Shown here in pieces: positions 17,309-26,980 of a DNA stretch of 64,000 nucleotides (position 1 is the stretch's first letter; each line of letters opens with the position of its first letter). The notes under the pieces were generated by a model. It was given only the letters and a program-made list of their open reading frames with translations, was not told where the DNA came from and did no database searches. This stretch comes from an uncultured Flavobacterium sp. Lineage in GTDB: Bacteria > Bacteroidota > Bacteroidia > Flavobacteriales > Flavobacteriaceae. The translations under genes were made by a program, and so were the position numbers. The stretch spans positions 1 through 64,000 of the forward strand of contig NZ_CAMIHH010000003.1 in NCBI RefSeq assembly GCF_946220915.1, written 5' to 3'.

Positions 17309-19336
17309 ATGAAGGCATTGAGATATCCTGTTATCAGCATTACCGCTTTTTTGGCATTCGGCATTGTTGCCGGTTACTTCCTCTCCCCTGACCCAAGCCT
17401 GCTGCCTATTTTTGCAGGTATTGCATTTGCAGCCGTGCTGGTAACTTACCTGGCGAGCAAAAAGCAATTGCTTCAAAAGCCCTATTTTGGCATTGCCGTA
17501 TGGGTATTTGCGTTCATGGCAGGAATGGTGGTCCAGCAACTGCATCATCCGCCAAACCAGAAATTGCACTATAGCCATTTGCTTGACAGCGATGAAACAC
17601 CAGTGCTAAGGGCCGTGGTTTCTGAAAGGCTGAAGCCAAATGACTTTTCCGAGAAATATTATTTTGACGTGCTATCTGCGAACGGGAAGCCTGCTATTGG
17701 TAAATTGCTGGTGACAGTACCAAAAGACACCCTCGGCACACTTTTGAAGGCAGGCGACACCTATTTTATCGCAGGCAGCTTTAAATCCATACCAAAAGCG
17801 CTCAACCCGTACCAGTTTGATTATGCAGCTTATATGCAAAAGCAGGGCATTTTTCACCAGGTACAGCTAAAGGCTAATTTTGTAAAAGCAGGGCATATCG
17901 ACACATTCGATTCCTATGTCGGCAGCCTGCGAAATGCCCTGATCCACAGTTTTGACATCCACAATTTTGATGCAAAAACACGCAATGTGATCAATGCCTT
18001 GCTTTTTGGCCAAAGGCAGGACATGGACAAGGAAACATCCGACACATATGCCAACGCCGGGGTATTGCACATACTCGCCATATCGGGGCTGCATTTCTCT
18101 ATGCTGTTTTACATACTAACACTATTATTGAAGCCGCTTAGCAAGCTTCAAAAGAAAGGCGAAATAATACAGTTTGTCCTGATCCTCGCTTTGCTATGGG
18201 GATTCGCATTCGTTACCGGCTTGTCGGCATCGGTGGTACGGTCGGTGGTAATGTTCAGCATTATCCTCATAGGCCAGTATGCCAACCGCAATGCAAATAT
18301 TTACAATTCCCTTGCATTATCAATGCTTATCCTGCTGCTCGCCAAACCGATGTTCCTTTTTGATGTCGGGTTCCAGCTCAGCTACATTGCCGTATTTGCC
18401 ATTGTCTGGTTACAGCCATTGTACAAAAAAGCACGCGTTTCGCGATTCCCCGCCGTTAACTACGCCATTGATACTGTGCTCATATCACTTGCGGCACAAA
18501 TAGGCGTTCTTCCACTAAGCCTTTATTCTTTTAACCAGTTCCCATTACTTTTCCTCTTGGCCAATTTGGTGGTAATACCGCTTTCCAACATGATATTGGT
18601 GCTCGGCCTGGCCGTTTTGCTGCTTAACTTTATTGCACCGCCCGCAGCCATTTTTATTGGTTATTTATTAGAGTGGCTCATCATGGCCATGAATGGCTTC
18701 ATTGCCTGGGTCGCTTCTTTTGAAAAATTGGTACTGAAAGACATTCCATTTACATTGCTGCTAAATTTCTCGCTATATGCGCTCCTCATCCTGATGGTGC
18801 TTTGGCTATTCAAAAAAAGTTATTCCCGTACTGCCGCTTTATTGCTTTCAGTATTAGCTTTCCAGGCAATTTATACACTGACTGTCCTGGAAAGCAAGAA
18901 CAGCGACGAACTTGTGATATTCAATAACTGGAACACTTCACTGCTCGCCAGCATGGAGGCCAGCCACCTTACCGTGTACAGCCAAGACAGCCTTGCTTTG
19001 AAAAGCCCTGTGGTAAAATCGTACCGGAAGGGAAGCTTTGCCAGAGCGATTATAATAAAGCCGCTACAAAACGTTTTATGGCATAAAGGCAGCAAGGTGC
19101 TTGTTATTGACAGTACCGCTGCTTACAGCACTGACATGAAGCCTGACATATTGCTACTAATCCACTCGCCAAAAGTAAACCTGGAGCGTTTGCTGCCTGC
19201 ACTAAAGCCAAAACAGGTGGTGGCTGATGCCACCAATTATAAGTCGTATGTTGCCCGGTGGGCCATGACCTGCCAAAAACAAAAAATCCCTTTTCATGCT
19301 ACCGCAGAAAAGGGATCTTTCAGAATAAAAAAATAA
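17309..19336 (+). CDS. comEC: ComEC/Rec2 family DNA-uptake channel protein
   Basis: ComEC is the polytopic inner-membrane channel for single-stranded DNA in natural transformation. The 675 residues contain two N-terminal membrane segments, a DUF4131 OB-fold-like periplasmic region (about 60-210), and the Competence domain with about eight membrane helices (HILAISGLHFSML and GLSASVVRSVVMF are hallmark segments). The final 170 residues resemble the end of the metallo-beta-lactamase domain, but I see no HxHxDH metal motif. Its last 50 bases contain an inverted repeat that may terminate the opposite-strand operon. Confidence 0.93.
   Translation: MKALRYPVISITAFLAFGIVAGYFLSPDPSLLPIFAGIAFAAVLVTYLASKKQLLQKPYFGIAVWVFAFMAGMVVQQLHHPPNQKLHYSHLLDSDETPVLRAVVSERLKPNDFSEKYYFDVLSANGKPAIGKLLVTVPKDTLGTLLKAGDTYFIAGSFKSIPKALNPYQFDYAAYMQKQGIFHQVQLKANFVKAGHIDTFDSYVGSLRNALIHSFDIHNFDAKTRNVINALLFGQRQDMDKETSDTYANAGVLHILAISGLHFSMLFYILTLLLKPLSKLQKKGEIIQFVLILALLWGFAFVTGLSASVVRSVVMFSIILIGQYANRNANIYNSLALSMLILLLAKPMFLFDVGFQLSYIAVFAIVWLQPLYKKARVSRFPAVNYAIDTVLISLAAQIGVLPLSLYSFNQFPLLFLLANLVVIPLSNMILVLGLAVLLLNFIAPPAAIFIGYLLEWLIMAMNGFIAWVASFEKLVLKDIPFTLLLNFSLYALLILMVLWLFKKSYSRTAALLLSVLAFQAIYTLTVLESKNSDELVIFNNWNTSLLASMEASHLTVYSQDSLALKSPVVKSYRKGSFARAIIIKPLQNVLWHKGSKVLVIDSTAAYSTDMKPDILLLIHSPKVNLERLLPALKPKQVVADATNYKSYVARWAMTCQKQKIPFHATAEKGSFRIKK
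19286..19316 (-). terminator. Terminator of the thioredoxin/POT/DPP operon inside the comEC 3' end
   Basis: The inverted repeat ATCCCTTTT / AAAAGGGAT (9-bp stem, 13-base loop) is followed on the minus strand by TTTTTTGTTTTTGG. It lies within the comEC coding region, 30-60 bases past the stop codon of the convergent thioredoxin gene. Confidence 0.7.
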
Positions 19337-19346
19337 TTAACCTATA

Positions 19347-19811
19347 TTATTTTGCCTTTAACGCGTCCAAAAGCTGTTGTGGCTGGTAGTAACCCATGAT
19401 GGGTTCGCCCTTCACACTTCCTTTTTCGTCAAATACAACCATTGTTGGATAGGCCCGTATGCCGAGGAATCCAGCGAATTCGTGTACTGCATTCCTTCCT
19501 TTACGATCAGCCACATAACCGGGATTGCCATATTTTTTCCCTTTGTAGTTAATGTCTCCCTGCGCCTCGGCATTGAATTTCACGGCATAGTACTTTTCTG
19601 AAATGTATTTTGCTACAGCCGGGTCATGAAAGGTATTTTTATCAAGCATCTTGCATGGGCCGCACCAGTCGGTATATACGTCCATGAAAATGGGCTTTGC
19701 CTTTTTCTTTTGCGCGGCAAGCGCCTCGTCCATAGTCATCCATTTTATTTCTTGTGCCTGGACCGACAATGTGCCAAGGCCGATAAACAATGCTAAAAGT
19801 AATTTTTTCAT
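19347..19811 (-). CDS. Secreted thioredoxin-fold protein
   Basis: This periplasmic thiol-disulfide protein has 154 residues with a signal peptide (1-20, ending VQAQ), then a thioredoxin fold with the WCGPC active site (Cys50, Cys53) and a cis-Pro in AYPTMVVF. The pattern resembles the DsbD-gamma/thioredoxin_7 group, used to reduce or repair exported proteins. It follows two peptide transporter genes at a 45-base gap and may end that operon, although a functional link is not obvious. Confidence 0.92.
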   Translation of the reverse strand: MKKLLLALFIGLGTLSVQAQEIKWMTMDEALAAQKKKAKPIFMDVYTDWCGPCKMLDKNTFHDPAVAKYISEKYYAVKFNAEAQGDINYKGKKYGNPGYVADRKGRNAVHEFAGFLGIRAYPTMVVFDEKGSVKGEPIMGYYQPQQLLDALKAK

Positions 19812-19856
19812 AGTTTAAATTCGTTTTTTAATAGTAGGCAAAAACAGTGCCGAAAT

Positions 19857-21557
19857 TTATGCCGCCCCTTTCATCTGTTTTTTCAATACAGGCGACAGTA
19901 CCAGCAGTACGATACCTGCACCTATTGCAATATAGGCAATACTTTGGTAGCCGTTGGTATATTGCTCCAGCTTGTCAAGGTTCGTTGGGTTTTTGATCGA
20001 CTTATCTACCGTAGCCAGCGCCGACCCGATAAGCCCTGCGCCATATTGCCCGTAAGCGCTCGCAAGGAACCAGGTGCCCATCATTACGCCATGCAGCCTG
20101 CCCGGGGTTAGCTTTGTTACCATCGAAAGGCCGATTGGCGAAAGGCATAGTTCCCCCAATGTTATTACAAGATATGCGAACATAAAGCTCCACAGCGGTG
20201 TAAACCCTGCTTCATTCGCCATAAATTTACTCGCAAAAAACACCAGGAAGCCAAGACCGAGGAACACAAAGCCAAAGCCGAATTTCACTACAGTATTCGG
20301 TTCCGATTTCTTTTTGCTCAGGTAGATCCAAAGCATCCCTACAAGCGGTGCAAGCAGCACCACCCAAAGGCCGTTAATGGTATTATTTACCTGGGTCATG
20401 TTAAGCCCGTGGCTTTCCACGTTTCCAATTGCAAAGAAGTTCAGCGATCCTCCGCCCTGCTCGAAGAACGACCAGAACAGCACTGAAAACAATATTAGTA
20501 CCACTGCCACGAACATTTTGCTCTGCTCTTCTTTAGTAACCTTTATGAGCGTATAGATCAGGAAACCCAGGATAAGCACCGCAATGGTCATCATGAAAAG
20601 GTCGCTGAACTGCACCATGTATGGTATCGGGTTACCATCTGCATCCTGTTCCTGACCGAAAAGAAAGGTAAAATCAATTTCGAACGGGAAATATACCAGC
20701 ACAAAGAAGAATGGTATGAACAGTAGGGAGAGTATGTAGACCCAAAGATTTTTATTGATCCCTGCTGTTTTTTCCTTCAGCTTTTCGGGCGCTGGAGGCA
20801 TGCCGATGGGGCCAAGCGATTTTTGCGTGAACAGGAACAGCGCCAGTCCGCAAAGCATACAAACGCCTGCCAGTGCAAAGCCAAGTGACCAGCTTATGGA
20901 TGTACCGATATAGGCAATGGTAAGTCCGCTCAGTACCGCACCAATGTTAATCCCTGAATAAAACAGCGAAAAACCAGCGTCGCGCCTCGGGTCGCCGGGA
21001 CGATACAGCGCACCTACCATAGTGGAGATGTTCGGTTTGAAGAAACCATTGCCCACTATCAGGATACTGATACCGGCGTAGAAGGCGAATGCCCCAGGAA
21101 ATGCCATGGTAAAAGTACCAACAGCCATCAGGATGCCACCCCAGAATACCGATTTCCGGAAACCGAATATCTTGTCGGCAAACATACCGCCCACAAACGC
21201 CATCGCATAAATGAACGCCTGGATGAGGCCGTATTGCTTATTGGACGTGCTCTCCGCAGCACTCCGGTTGTTTATGTCGGAGGTTTCAATGTAATACAAA
21301 GGGTGTTCCTGTGTCAGTTCCTCATGTTTCTGTTTTTGGAACTCTACTTTCTTAGCCTCCATTTCGGCGGCACCCAGCGGCTTGTAATCGGCCGTAAGCA
21401 CAAGGTGCGAAATGTAAAGCCCCAGGAGCGCCCTCATACCATAGAACGTAAAGCGTTCCCACATTTCTATCAGGAAAAGGTACCAAAGCTGCTTTGGGTA
21501 TTTGCCTTTAAAATTCTGTATGTCCTCCAGTTCTACGGAATGGTTCGAAATCTCCAT
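19857..21557 (-). CDS. Proton-dependent peptide transporter (POT/PTR2 family)
   Basis: This inner-membrane MFS symporter imports di- and tripeptides with protons. The 566 residues contain the POT signature ExxERFxxYG (EMWERFTFYG) near residue 32 and FFKPNISTMVG plus FSLFYSGINIG in the PTR2 region. A loop of about 60 mostly charged residues follows the first helix (around 55-115). It lies 17 bases from a second POT gene and downstream of a dipeptidyl peptidase, so the three form a peptide-use operon. Confidence 0.95.
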   Translation of the reverse strand: MEISNHSVELEDIQNFKGKYPKQLWYLFLIEMWERFTFYGMRALLGLYISHLVLTADYKPLGAAEMEAKKVEFQKQKHEELTQEHPLYYIETSDINNRSAAESTSNKQYGLIQAFIYAMAFVGGMFADKIFGFRKSVFWGGILMAVGTFTMAFPGAFAFYAGISILIVGNGFFKPNISTMVGALYRPGDPRRDAGFSLFYSGINIGAVLSGLTIAYIGTSISWSLGFALAGVCMLCGLALFLFTQKSLGPIGMPPAPEKLKEKTAGINKNLWVYILSLLFIPFFFVLVYFPFEIDFTFLFGQEQDADGNPIPYMVQFSDLFMMTIAVLILGFLIYTLIKVTKEEQSKMFVAVVLILFSVLFWSFFEQGGGSLNFFAIGNVESHGLNMTQVNNTINGLWVVLLAPLVGMLWIYLSKKKSEPNTVVKFGFGFVFLGLGFLVFFASKFMANEAGFTPLWSFMFAYLVITLGELCLSPIGLSMVTKLTPGRLHGVMMGTWFLASAYGQYGAGLIGSALATVDKSIKNPTNLDKLEQYTNGYQSIAYIAIGAGIVLLVLSPVLKKQMKGAA

Positions 21558-21574
21558 GTACTATGCTTGAAAAA

Positions 21575-23281
21575 TTAAAATACGTTGTTCTCCTTCATTA
21601 CCCTGTTCAGCCATTTCAGCATCAGGAACAGCAGGAATGCCGCACCCAGTACAAGCCCAAAATTCAGGTAGAAAAAGTTCTCCTTCTGGTCCATCGTTTC
21701 CCAAAGGCTCGACAGCATCCCGGCAAGTTTGTTACCCACCGAAATGGCAAGGAAGAAACCACCCATCATAAGGGCCGTAATCCTTGGAGGGCTCAGTTTC
21801 GATACCAGCGAAAGGCCCATCGGCGAAAGGCAAAGCTCACCCAGCGTGATAACACCATAAGAGGCGATAAGCCACCAGCTGCTCGCTTTCATGGAAAGGT
21901 CGTTGGTTGCATACACCGCACCTACCATCACTAAGGCAGATAGCGCCGTGATAAGAAGACCGAGCGCAATTTTTGTAGGCGTGCTCGGCTCTTTGCCCCT
22001 TTTCCTGAGGAAGCCCCAAACGCCTACCAGTACCGGAGTAAGCAATACTACCCAAAACGGGTTGATGGACTGGTAAAGCTCTGTTGAATATAATTTCAGG
22101 CTCTCGCCTTTGGCCGGTATATTTTCCGGGGCCTTATTACTGAAATATTTGCGGGATGCCTCATATTGTGCAATCTTTCCTGAAGCAGCTTTTTTATCAT
22201 CACCTTCGGGCAAGGCATTCGCTTCTGCCCTTAACTCCTCGATCTTCGTTTTGAATGCCGCATCATCAAGCGCTACAATATCGTTATTCTCAACGGTCTG
22301 TGCCATGTCTACCTTACCTGCCACATTAGCTACAGATGCTGGCATTTCCCTGTTGGTGTAGTCTTCTGCCCAAACAGTAAGCGCATCGCCATTTTGGTGG
22401 AAGATCGCAAAGAATAATATTACACACGAGAATACGGCAAGAAGCGCCGCTATCGAACGTTTTTCAAGACCTGTTGATTTTGCATACAGATATATGAAGA
22501 ACGCAATTACCGGTACGCAGCCGAAAATGAATGCGTCGTTGGTATCAGAGCCGAGGATGTTGCCCGGAATAAGGTAGCCAAGGATACCGAATATGAACAT
22601 CGGCACTATCGTTGATCCTAATATTTTGCCTGTCGGCATATCGCCCGGCTGCAGCGGCTTCACAATGTCTACGTGTTTGATGTGCTTTGTACCGATAAGG
22701 AAGATTACCACGCCGATAAGCATGCCAACACCCGCAGCAATGAACGCGTAACCCCAGCCGAAGTTGATCCTCATGTAGGCTGCCACGAAGTTACAGATGA
22801 ATGCTCCCACATTGATACCCATGTAGAAGATGTTATAGCCAGAGTCCTTTTTATGCTTGAGCTCCTCGGTGCTGTACAGGTTTCCTACCAGCGTAGAGAT
22901 GTTCGGCTTGAAGAATCCGTTACCCATAATGATAAAGAAAAGCCCAGCAAAGAATGCAGTAATATCATGAACCGAAAGCAGGAAGTACCCAAGCGCCATC
23001 ATGAGGCCGCCAAGGATGATCGACCTCCTGTAACCCAATACCCTGTCGGCAAGCAAGCCGCCGATGAAAGGTGTCAGGTACACCAGGCCAAGGTAGGTAC
23101 CATAGATATCTGATTTTTTTGCGGCATCAAATCCCATACCTCCGTTGTCCCAGCCATCCAGCATATACAATGCAAAAATGCCCAGCATGAGGTAGTAGCC
23201 GAAGCGCTCCCACATTTCGGTGCCGAATAAATACCAAAGTCCCTTAGGGTGGCCTTTTTGTGTAGTTGTCTTATCGCTCAT
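21575..23281 (-). CDS. Proton-dependent peptide transporter (POT/PTR2 family), second copy
   Basis: This is a paralogue of the neighbouring transporter: 568 residues, with EMWERFGYYLM as the ExxERF motif and FFKPNISTLVGNLY plus YNIFYMGINVG in the PTR2 region. A soluble insertion of about 100 residues (roughly 310-410, rich in Glu/Ala/Lys) lies between two membrane helices, and the helices around it look intact. It starts 14 bases after the dipeptidyl peptidase stop codon. The two copies may differ in peptide preference. Confidence 0.95.
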   Translation of the reverse strand: MSDKTTTQKGHPKGLWYLFGTEMWERFGYYLMLGIFALYMLDGWDNGGMGFDAAKKSDIYGTYLGLVYLTPFIGGLLADRVLGYRRSIILGGLMMALGYFLLSVHDITAFFAGLFFIIMGNGFFKPNISTLVGNLYSTEELKHKKDSGYNIFYMGINVGAFICNFVAAYMRINFGWGYAFIAAGVGMLIGVVIFLIGTKHIKHVDIVKPLQPGDMPTGKILGSTIVPMFIFGILGYLIPGNILGSDTNDAFIFGCVPVIAFFIYLYAKSTGLEKRSIAALLAVFSCVILFFAIFHQNGDALTVWAEDYTNREMPASVANVAGKVDMAQTVENNDIVALDDAAFKTKIEELRAEANALPEGDDKKAASGKIAQYEASRKYFSNKAPENIPAKGESLKLYSTELYQSINPFWVVLLTPVLVGVWGFLRKRGKEPSTPTKIALGLLITALSALVMVGAVYATNDLSMKASSWWLIASYGVITLGELCLSPMGLSLVSKLSPPRITALMMGGFFLAISVGNKLAGMLSSLWETMDQKENFFYLNFGLVLGAAFLLFLMLKWLNRVMKENNVF

Positions 23282-23295
23282 AATATTTAAGTTAT

Positions 23296-25464
23296 TTATA
23301 AATTCTCTTTAATAAAGTTAGTCATCTTAGTATATAGTTGCAGCCTTGTCGCGCCGCCATAAATACCGTGGTTCTTGTCCGGGTAAATGGCCCAATCGAA
23401 TTGTTTGTTGGCCTGTACCAGCGCTTCTACCATTAGCATGGTGTTCTGTACATGAACGTTGTCATCTGCTGTGCCGTGCACCAAAAGGAAAGGCCCTTTT
23501 AGCTTGCTTACATGATTAATGGGAGAATTGTCGTCGTAGCCCGAGGCGTTTTCCTGCGGTGTCTGCAGGTACCGTTCGGTATAAACCGAATCATAAAAAC
23601 GCCAGTTGGTTACCGGTGCCACAGCAATCGCCATTTTAAATACGTCGCTGCCTTTCAGTATGCAGTTGGACGACATAAACCCGCCGTAACTCCACCCGAA
23701 AATGCCTATGCGCGACGCATCAACATAATCATATTTGCCAAACACCTTAGCGGCATCGATCTGGTCTTCAACCTCATACTTGCCAAGCTCTTTGTAGGTC
23801 GTTTTTTTGAAAGCTGCGCCTTTAAAGCCGGTTCCACGTCCGTCTACACAAGCCACGATGTATCCCTGTTGCGAAAGCATCATGAACCAGTAATCGTCTG
23901 TGCTGTGCCACTCGTTATTTACCTGCTGCGAACCCGGTCCGCTATACTGGTACATGAACACCGGGTATTTTTTATTCGGGTCAAAATCCTTTGGCTTTAT
24001 CATCCATGCATTTAGCTTGTGGCCTTTTTCGGTAGTGATCTCCATGAACTCCTTTGCCGGAAGGCTATACTTCTCAAGCTTAGTTTTCAGCGCTTCGTTG
24101 TTCCTGATCTCCTTAACCAGTTTGCCATCCCTGGCATTGTTCAGCGTGTAGGCTGTTGGCTGCGTGGCGCTTGAAAAGGTATTGATGAACAACTGGTAGT
24201 TTGGGCTGAAGGTTGCCGAATTGGTACCCGTTTGTGGTGTAAGCCTGGTTTTGTTCTTGCCATTCAGGGCTACGCGGTATACATCGCGGTTGATGGAGCC
24301 GTTCTCTACCGATTGGTAAAAAATATTGCCCGTTTTCTCGTCGAAGCCGTAGTAAGCAGTTACCTCCCACGGGCCTTTGGTTACCTGGCTGATGAGTTTC
24401 CCTGTTTTATTATAATGGTATATGTGGTTGTAGCCATCCTTTTCGCTGGTCCAGATGAAGCTATTATCTTTAAGGAACGTCAGGTTATCTGTAATGTCTA
24501 CATAGGCTTTATCGGTTTCGTTCAGGATCACCTTTGGGGAACCGCTGTTGGCATCTACAAAAATAAGGTCAAGGTTGTTTTGGTGCCTGTTAATTACCTG
24601 CACGCTCAGGATCTGTGCTTCTTTTGTCCACCCGATGCGCGGGATATAGAAGTCGGAGTAATTACCAAGCTTGATTTGTTTTGTGGCATTCGTTTTCACG
24701 TCATAGATATGTAGTGAAACAACCGAGTTTTTCTCCCCTGCCTTTGGGTACTTGAACTCATACTGGCCCGGATAAAGATTCGTACCGTACACATCCATCG
24801 AAAACTCCGGCACATCTGTCTCATCAAACCGTATGTAAGCGATCTTATCGCCCGAGGCATTCCAGTCGTAGGCTTTTACAAAAGAGAATTCCTCTTCATA
24901 CACCCAGTCGGTAATACCGTTGATCACGCTGTTCTTTTTACCATCGGTCGTGATTTGTTTAGCCGTTTTCCCGGCAATGTCATATACGTAAAGGTTATTT
25001 TCCAGCCCGTAGGCTACCTTCGAATTGTCGGCTGAAAAGGTAGGCTCCTGCACTTTCTTGTCGGAAAGTTTAACCAGCGATTTTGATGCGATATCATAAA
25101 TATAAAAATCGGCAGTAAACGAATGCCTGAATATCGGCTCAGAATTAGTGGCCAGCAACAGCTTTTTCTCATCAGCGCTAAAAGTATAGCTATCGATGCC
25201 GTTGGCCAGTTCCACATGATCTTTTGAGGAAACGATCGTGCTTACTTTTGTCAGTGTGGCAAAGTCGTACATATCTACCGTCGCACCCGTCCTGCCGGAG
25301 TTAAGCACTGTATATTGATTGGTATTCTTCATAGCCTGGAGGTCGTCCATTCCCTGGGTACGGAAGCTGCCGGACCATATTTCCTGAAGCGTAAGTTTTT
25401 GCTGTGCGAATGCCGGCAATGCGGCCATTAAAAAGAAGAAAAACGGGTATTTGATATATTTCAT
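23296..25464 (-). CDS. Dipeptidyl peptidase IV, S9B family prolyl peptidase
   Basis: This secreted serine exopeptidase releases N-terminal X-Pro/X-Ala dipeptides. The 722 residues comprise a signal peptide (1-20, ending AFAQ), a beta-propeller of about 450 residues holding the double-Glu substrate clamp WVYEEEFSF, and an alpha/beta-hydrolase domain with Ser592 (GWSYGG), Asp667 (HGTADDNVH) and His699 (KNHG). This matches the human DPP4 triad layout. It leads an operon with two POT transporters, so the dipeptides it releases can be imported directly. Confidence 0.95.
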   Translation of the reverse strand: MKYIKYPFFFFLMAALPAFAQQKLTLQEIWSGSFRTQGMDDLQAMKNTNQYTVLNSGRTGATVDMYDFATLTKVSTIVSSKDHVELANGIDSYTFSADEKKLLLATNSEPIFRHSFTADFYIYDIASKSLVKLSDKKVQEPTFSADNSKVAYGLENNLYVYDIAGKTAKQITTDGKKNSVINGITDWVYEEEFSFVKAYDWNASGDKIAYIRFDETDVPEFSMDVYGTNLYPGQYEFKYPKAGEKNSVVSLHIYDVKTNATKQIKLGNYSDFYIPRIGWTKEAQILSVQVINRHQNNLDLIFVDANSGSPKVILNETDKAYVDITDNLTFLKDNSFIWTSEKDGYNHIYHYNKTGKLISQVTKGPWEVTAYYGFDEKTGNIFYQSVENGSINRDVYRVALNGKNKTRLTPQTGTNSATFSPNYQLFINTFSSATQPTAYTLNNARDGKLVKEIRNNEALKTKLEKYSLPAKEFMEITTEKGHKLNAWMIKPKDFDPNKKYPVFMYQYSGPGSQQVNNEWHSTDDYWFMMLSQQGYIVACVDGRGTGFKGAAFKKTTYKELGKYEVEDQIDAAKVFGKYDYVDASRIGIFGWSYGGFMSSNCILKGSDVFKMAIAVAPVTNWRFYDSVYTERYLQTPQENASGYDDNSPINHVSKLKGPFLLVHGTADDNVHVQNTMLMVEALVQANKQFDWAIYPDKNHGIYGGATRLQLYTKMTNFIKENL

Positions 25465-25590
25465 TTTGCAGATGGTAAAAAACTCCCAATTTTAGTAAAT
25501 TTTTATGAATTAGCCGCCCTTTTTTCCGCAAAATGAAGAAATAGTTAAGCGCGTTATATAATAATGTATTCCATACCATCGGGAAACCCG

Positions 25591-25598
25591 TATCTTTG
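25591..25598 (+). promoter_or_regulatory. -7 promoter element for the HMG-CoA reductase gene
   Basis: TATCTTTG is a full TAnnTTTG match, 29 bases before the ATG of the reductase gene. Confidence 0.55.
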
Positions 25599-25627
25599 CA
25601 GGAGTATACTATTTTAAGCTACTGAAA

Positions 25628-26980
25628 ATGAGTAAAGGAATATCGGGGTTTTCTAAACTGTCAAAAGAGGAAAAAATAGGCTGGATAGCCGAAAATTACT
25701 TTTCAAACCCTATTGAGGCAGCCGCATTAATAAGAAAATACTGGAATGCCGATACCGCTTTGCAGCAACTGCACGACGAATTCATCGAAAATACCATTAC
25801 CAACTTCTATCTTCCGCTGGGTGTAGCCCCAAATTTTATGATCAATGGCCGCAACTACATTGTCCCCATGGCAACGGAGGAAAGCTCTGTAGTGGCTGCA
25901 GCATCCAAGGCTGCAAAATTCTGGTCAGCACGGGGCGGCTTCAAGGCTACCGTAATTAATACCGAAAAAATAGGACAGGTACATTTTATGTACAGTGGAG
26001 ATGCCGAAAAGCTTAGAATATTTTTTGACGGGATTAAGCCAAAAATGATTTCTGATGCTTCCTCCATTACTGCTAACATGCAAAAGCGCGGCGGCGGTAT
26101 ACTTGACATACAGCTTCGCGACAAAACTGCCGACCTGCCGGGTTATTACCAGCTTCATGCCACATTTAATACCAAAGACAGCATGGGTGCCAATTTCATA
26201 AACTCATGCCTTGAGCAGTTCTCCAAAACATTAAAACAAGAAGCGCTCAGCCATGATGCCTTTAACGACACAGAAAAAAACCTCCAGGTAATCATGAGCA
26301 TCCTGTCCAATTATGTACCCAACTGTACCGTACGTGCCGAGGTTTCCTGCCCGGTAAGCGAACTTTGCGAAGACGGAAGCATCAATCCCCAGGAATTTGC
26401 CTCAAAGTTCCTTACAGCCGTACGCATTGCAGAGACAGAGCCCTACCGGGCTGTAACGCACAACAAAGGAATCATGAATGGCATTGACGCGGTAGTAGTG
26501 GCTACAGGAAACGATTTCCGTGCCGTAGAAGCCGGGGTTCATGCGTATGCTTCAAAGGACGGACAGTATAGCAGCCTGTCGCACGCCAGTATAGAAGATG
26601 GCATTTTTACCTTCTGGATGGTTGTACCGCTGGCATTAGGAACTGTAGGCGGGCTTACGTCTTTGCATCCGTTAGTAAAGCTGTCGCACGAAATGCTGGG
26701 CCACCCAAATGCCGAAGAGCTCATGCAAATCGTTGCCGTTGCCGGACTGGCGCAGAACTTTGCCGCACTGCGATCGCTGACCACAACCGGCATACAGCAA
26801 GGCCACATGAAAATGCACCTGATGAACATCCTGAACCAGCTAAAGGCTTCTGAAAGCGAAAAAATTCAGGCTGTGAAGCATTTCGAAAACAATGCCGTGA
26901 GCCACTCGGCAGTGCATGAGTACATCAACCATTTGCGCAACTTTTACCCCGCTAATCTTGAAAAGGACTTTTTACAGTAA
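25628..26980 (+). CDS. mvaA: Class II (degradative-type) hydroxymethylglutaryl-CoA reductase
   Basis: HMG-CoA reductase interconverts HMG-CoA and mevalonate. The 450 residues match the bacterial class II family. Catalytic positions can be assigned by motif: Glu84/Glu85 in ATEESS, Lys280 in HNKGIMNG, Asp296 in ATGNDFRA and His393 in QGHMKMH. It has no membrane domain and is cytoplasmic. The class is named degradative after Pseudomonas mevalonii, but here the next gene is a GHMP kinase and the likely role is isoprenoid synthesis. The two genes overlap. Confidence 0.95.
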   Translation: MSKGISGFSKLSKEEKIGWIAENYFSNPIEAAALIRKYWNADTALQQLHDEFIENTITNFYLPLGVAPNFMINGRNYIVPMATEESSVVAAASKAAKFWSARGGFKATVINTEKIGQVHFMYSGDAEKLRIFFDGIKPKMISDASSITANMQKRGGGILDIQLRDKTADLPGYYQLHATFNTKDSMGANFINSCLEQFSKTLKQEALSHDAFNDTEKNLQVIMSILSNYVPNCTVRAEVSCPVSELCEDGSINPQEFASKFLTAVRIAETEPYRAVTHNKGIMNGIDAVVVATGNDFRAVEAGVHAYASKDGQYSSLSHASIEDGIFTFWMVVPLALGTVGGLTSLHPLVKLSHEMLGHPNAEELMQIVAVAGLAQNFAALRSLTTTGIQQGHMKMHLMNILNQLKASESEKIQAVKHFENNAVSHSAVHEYINHLRNFYPANLEKDFLQ

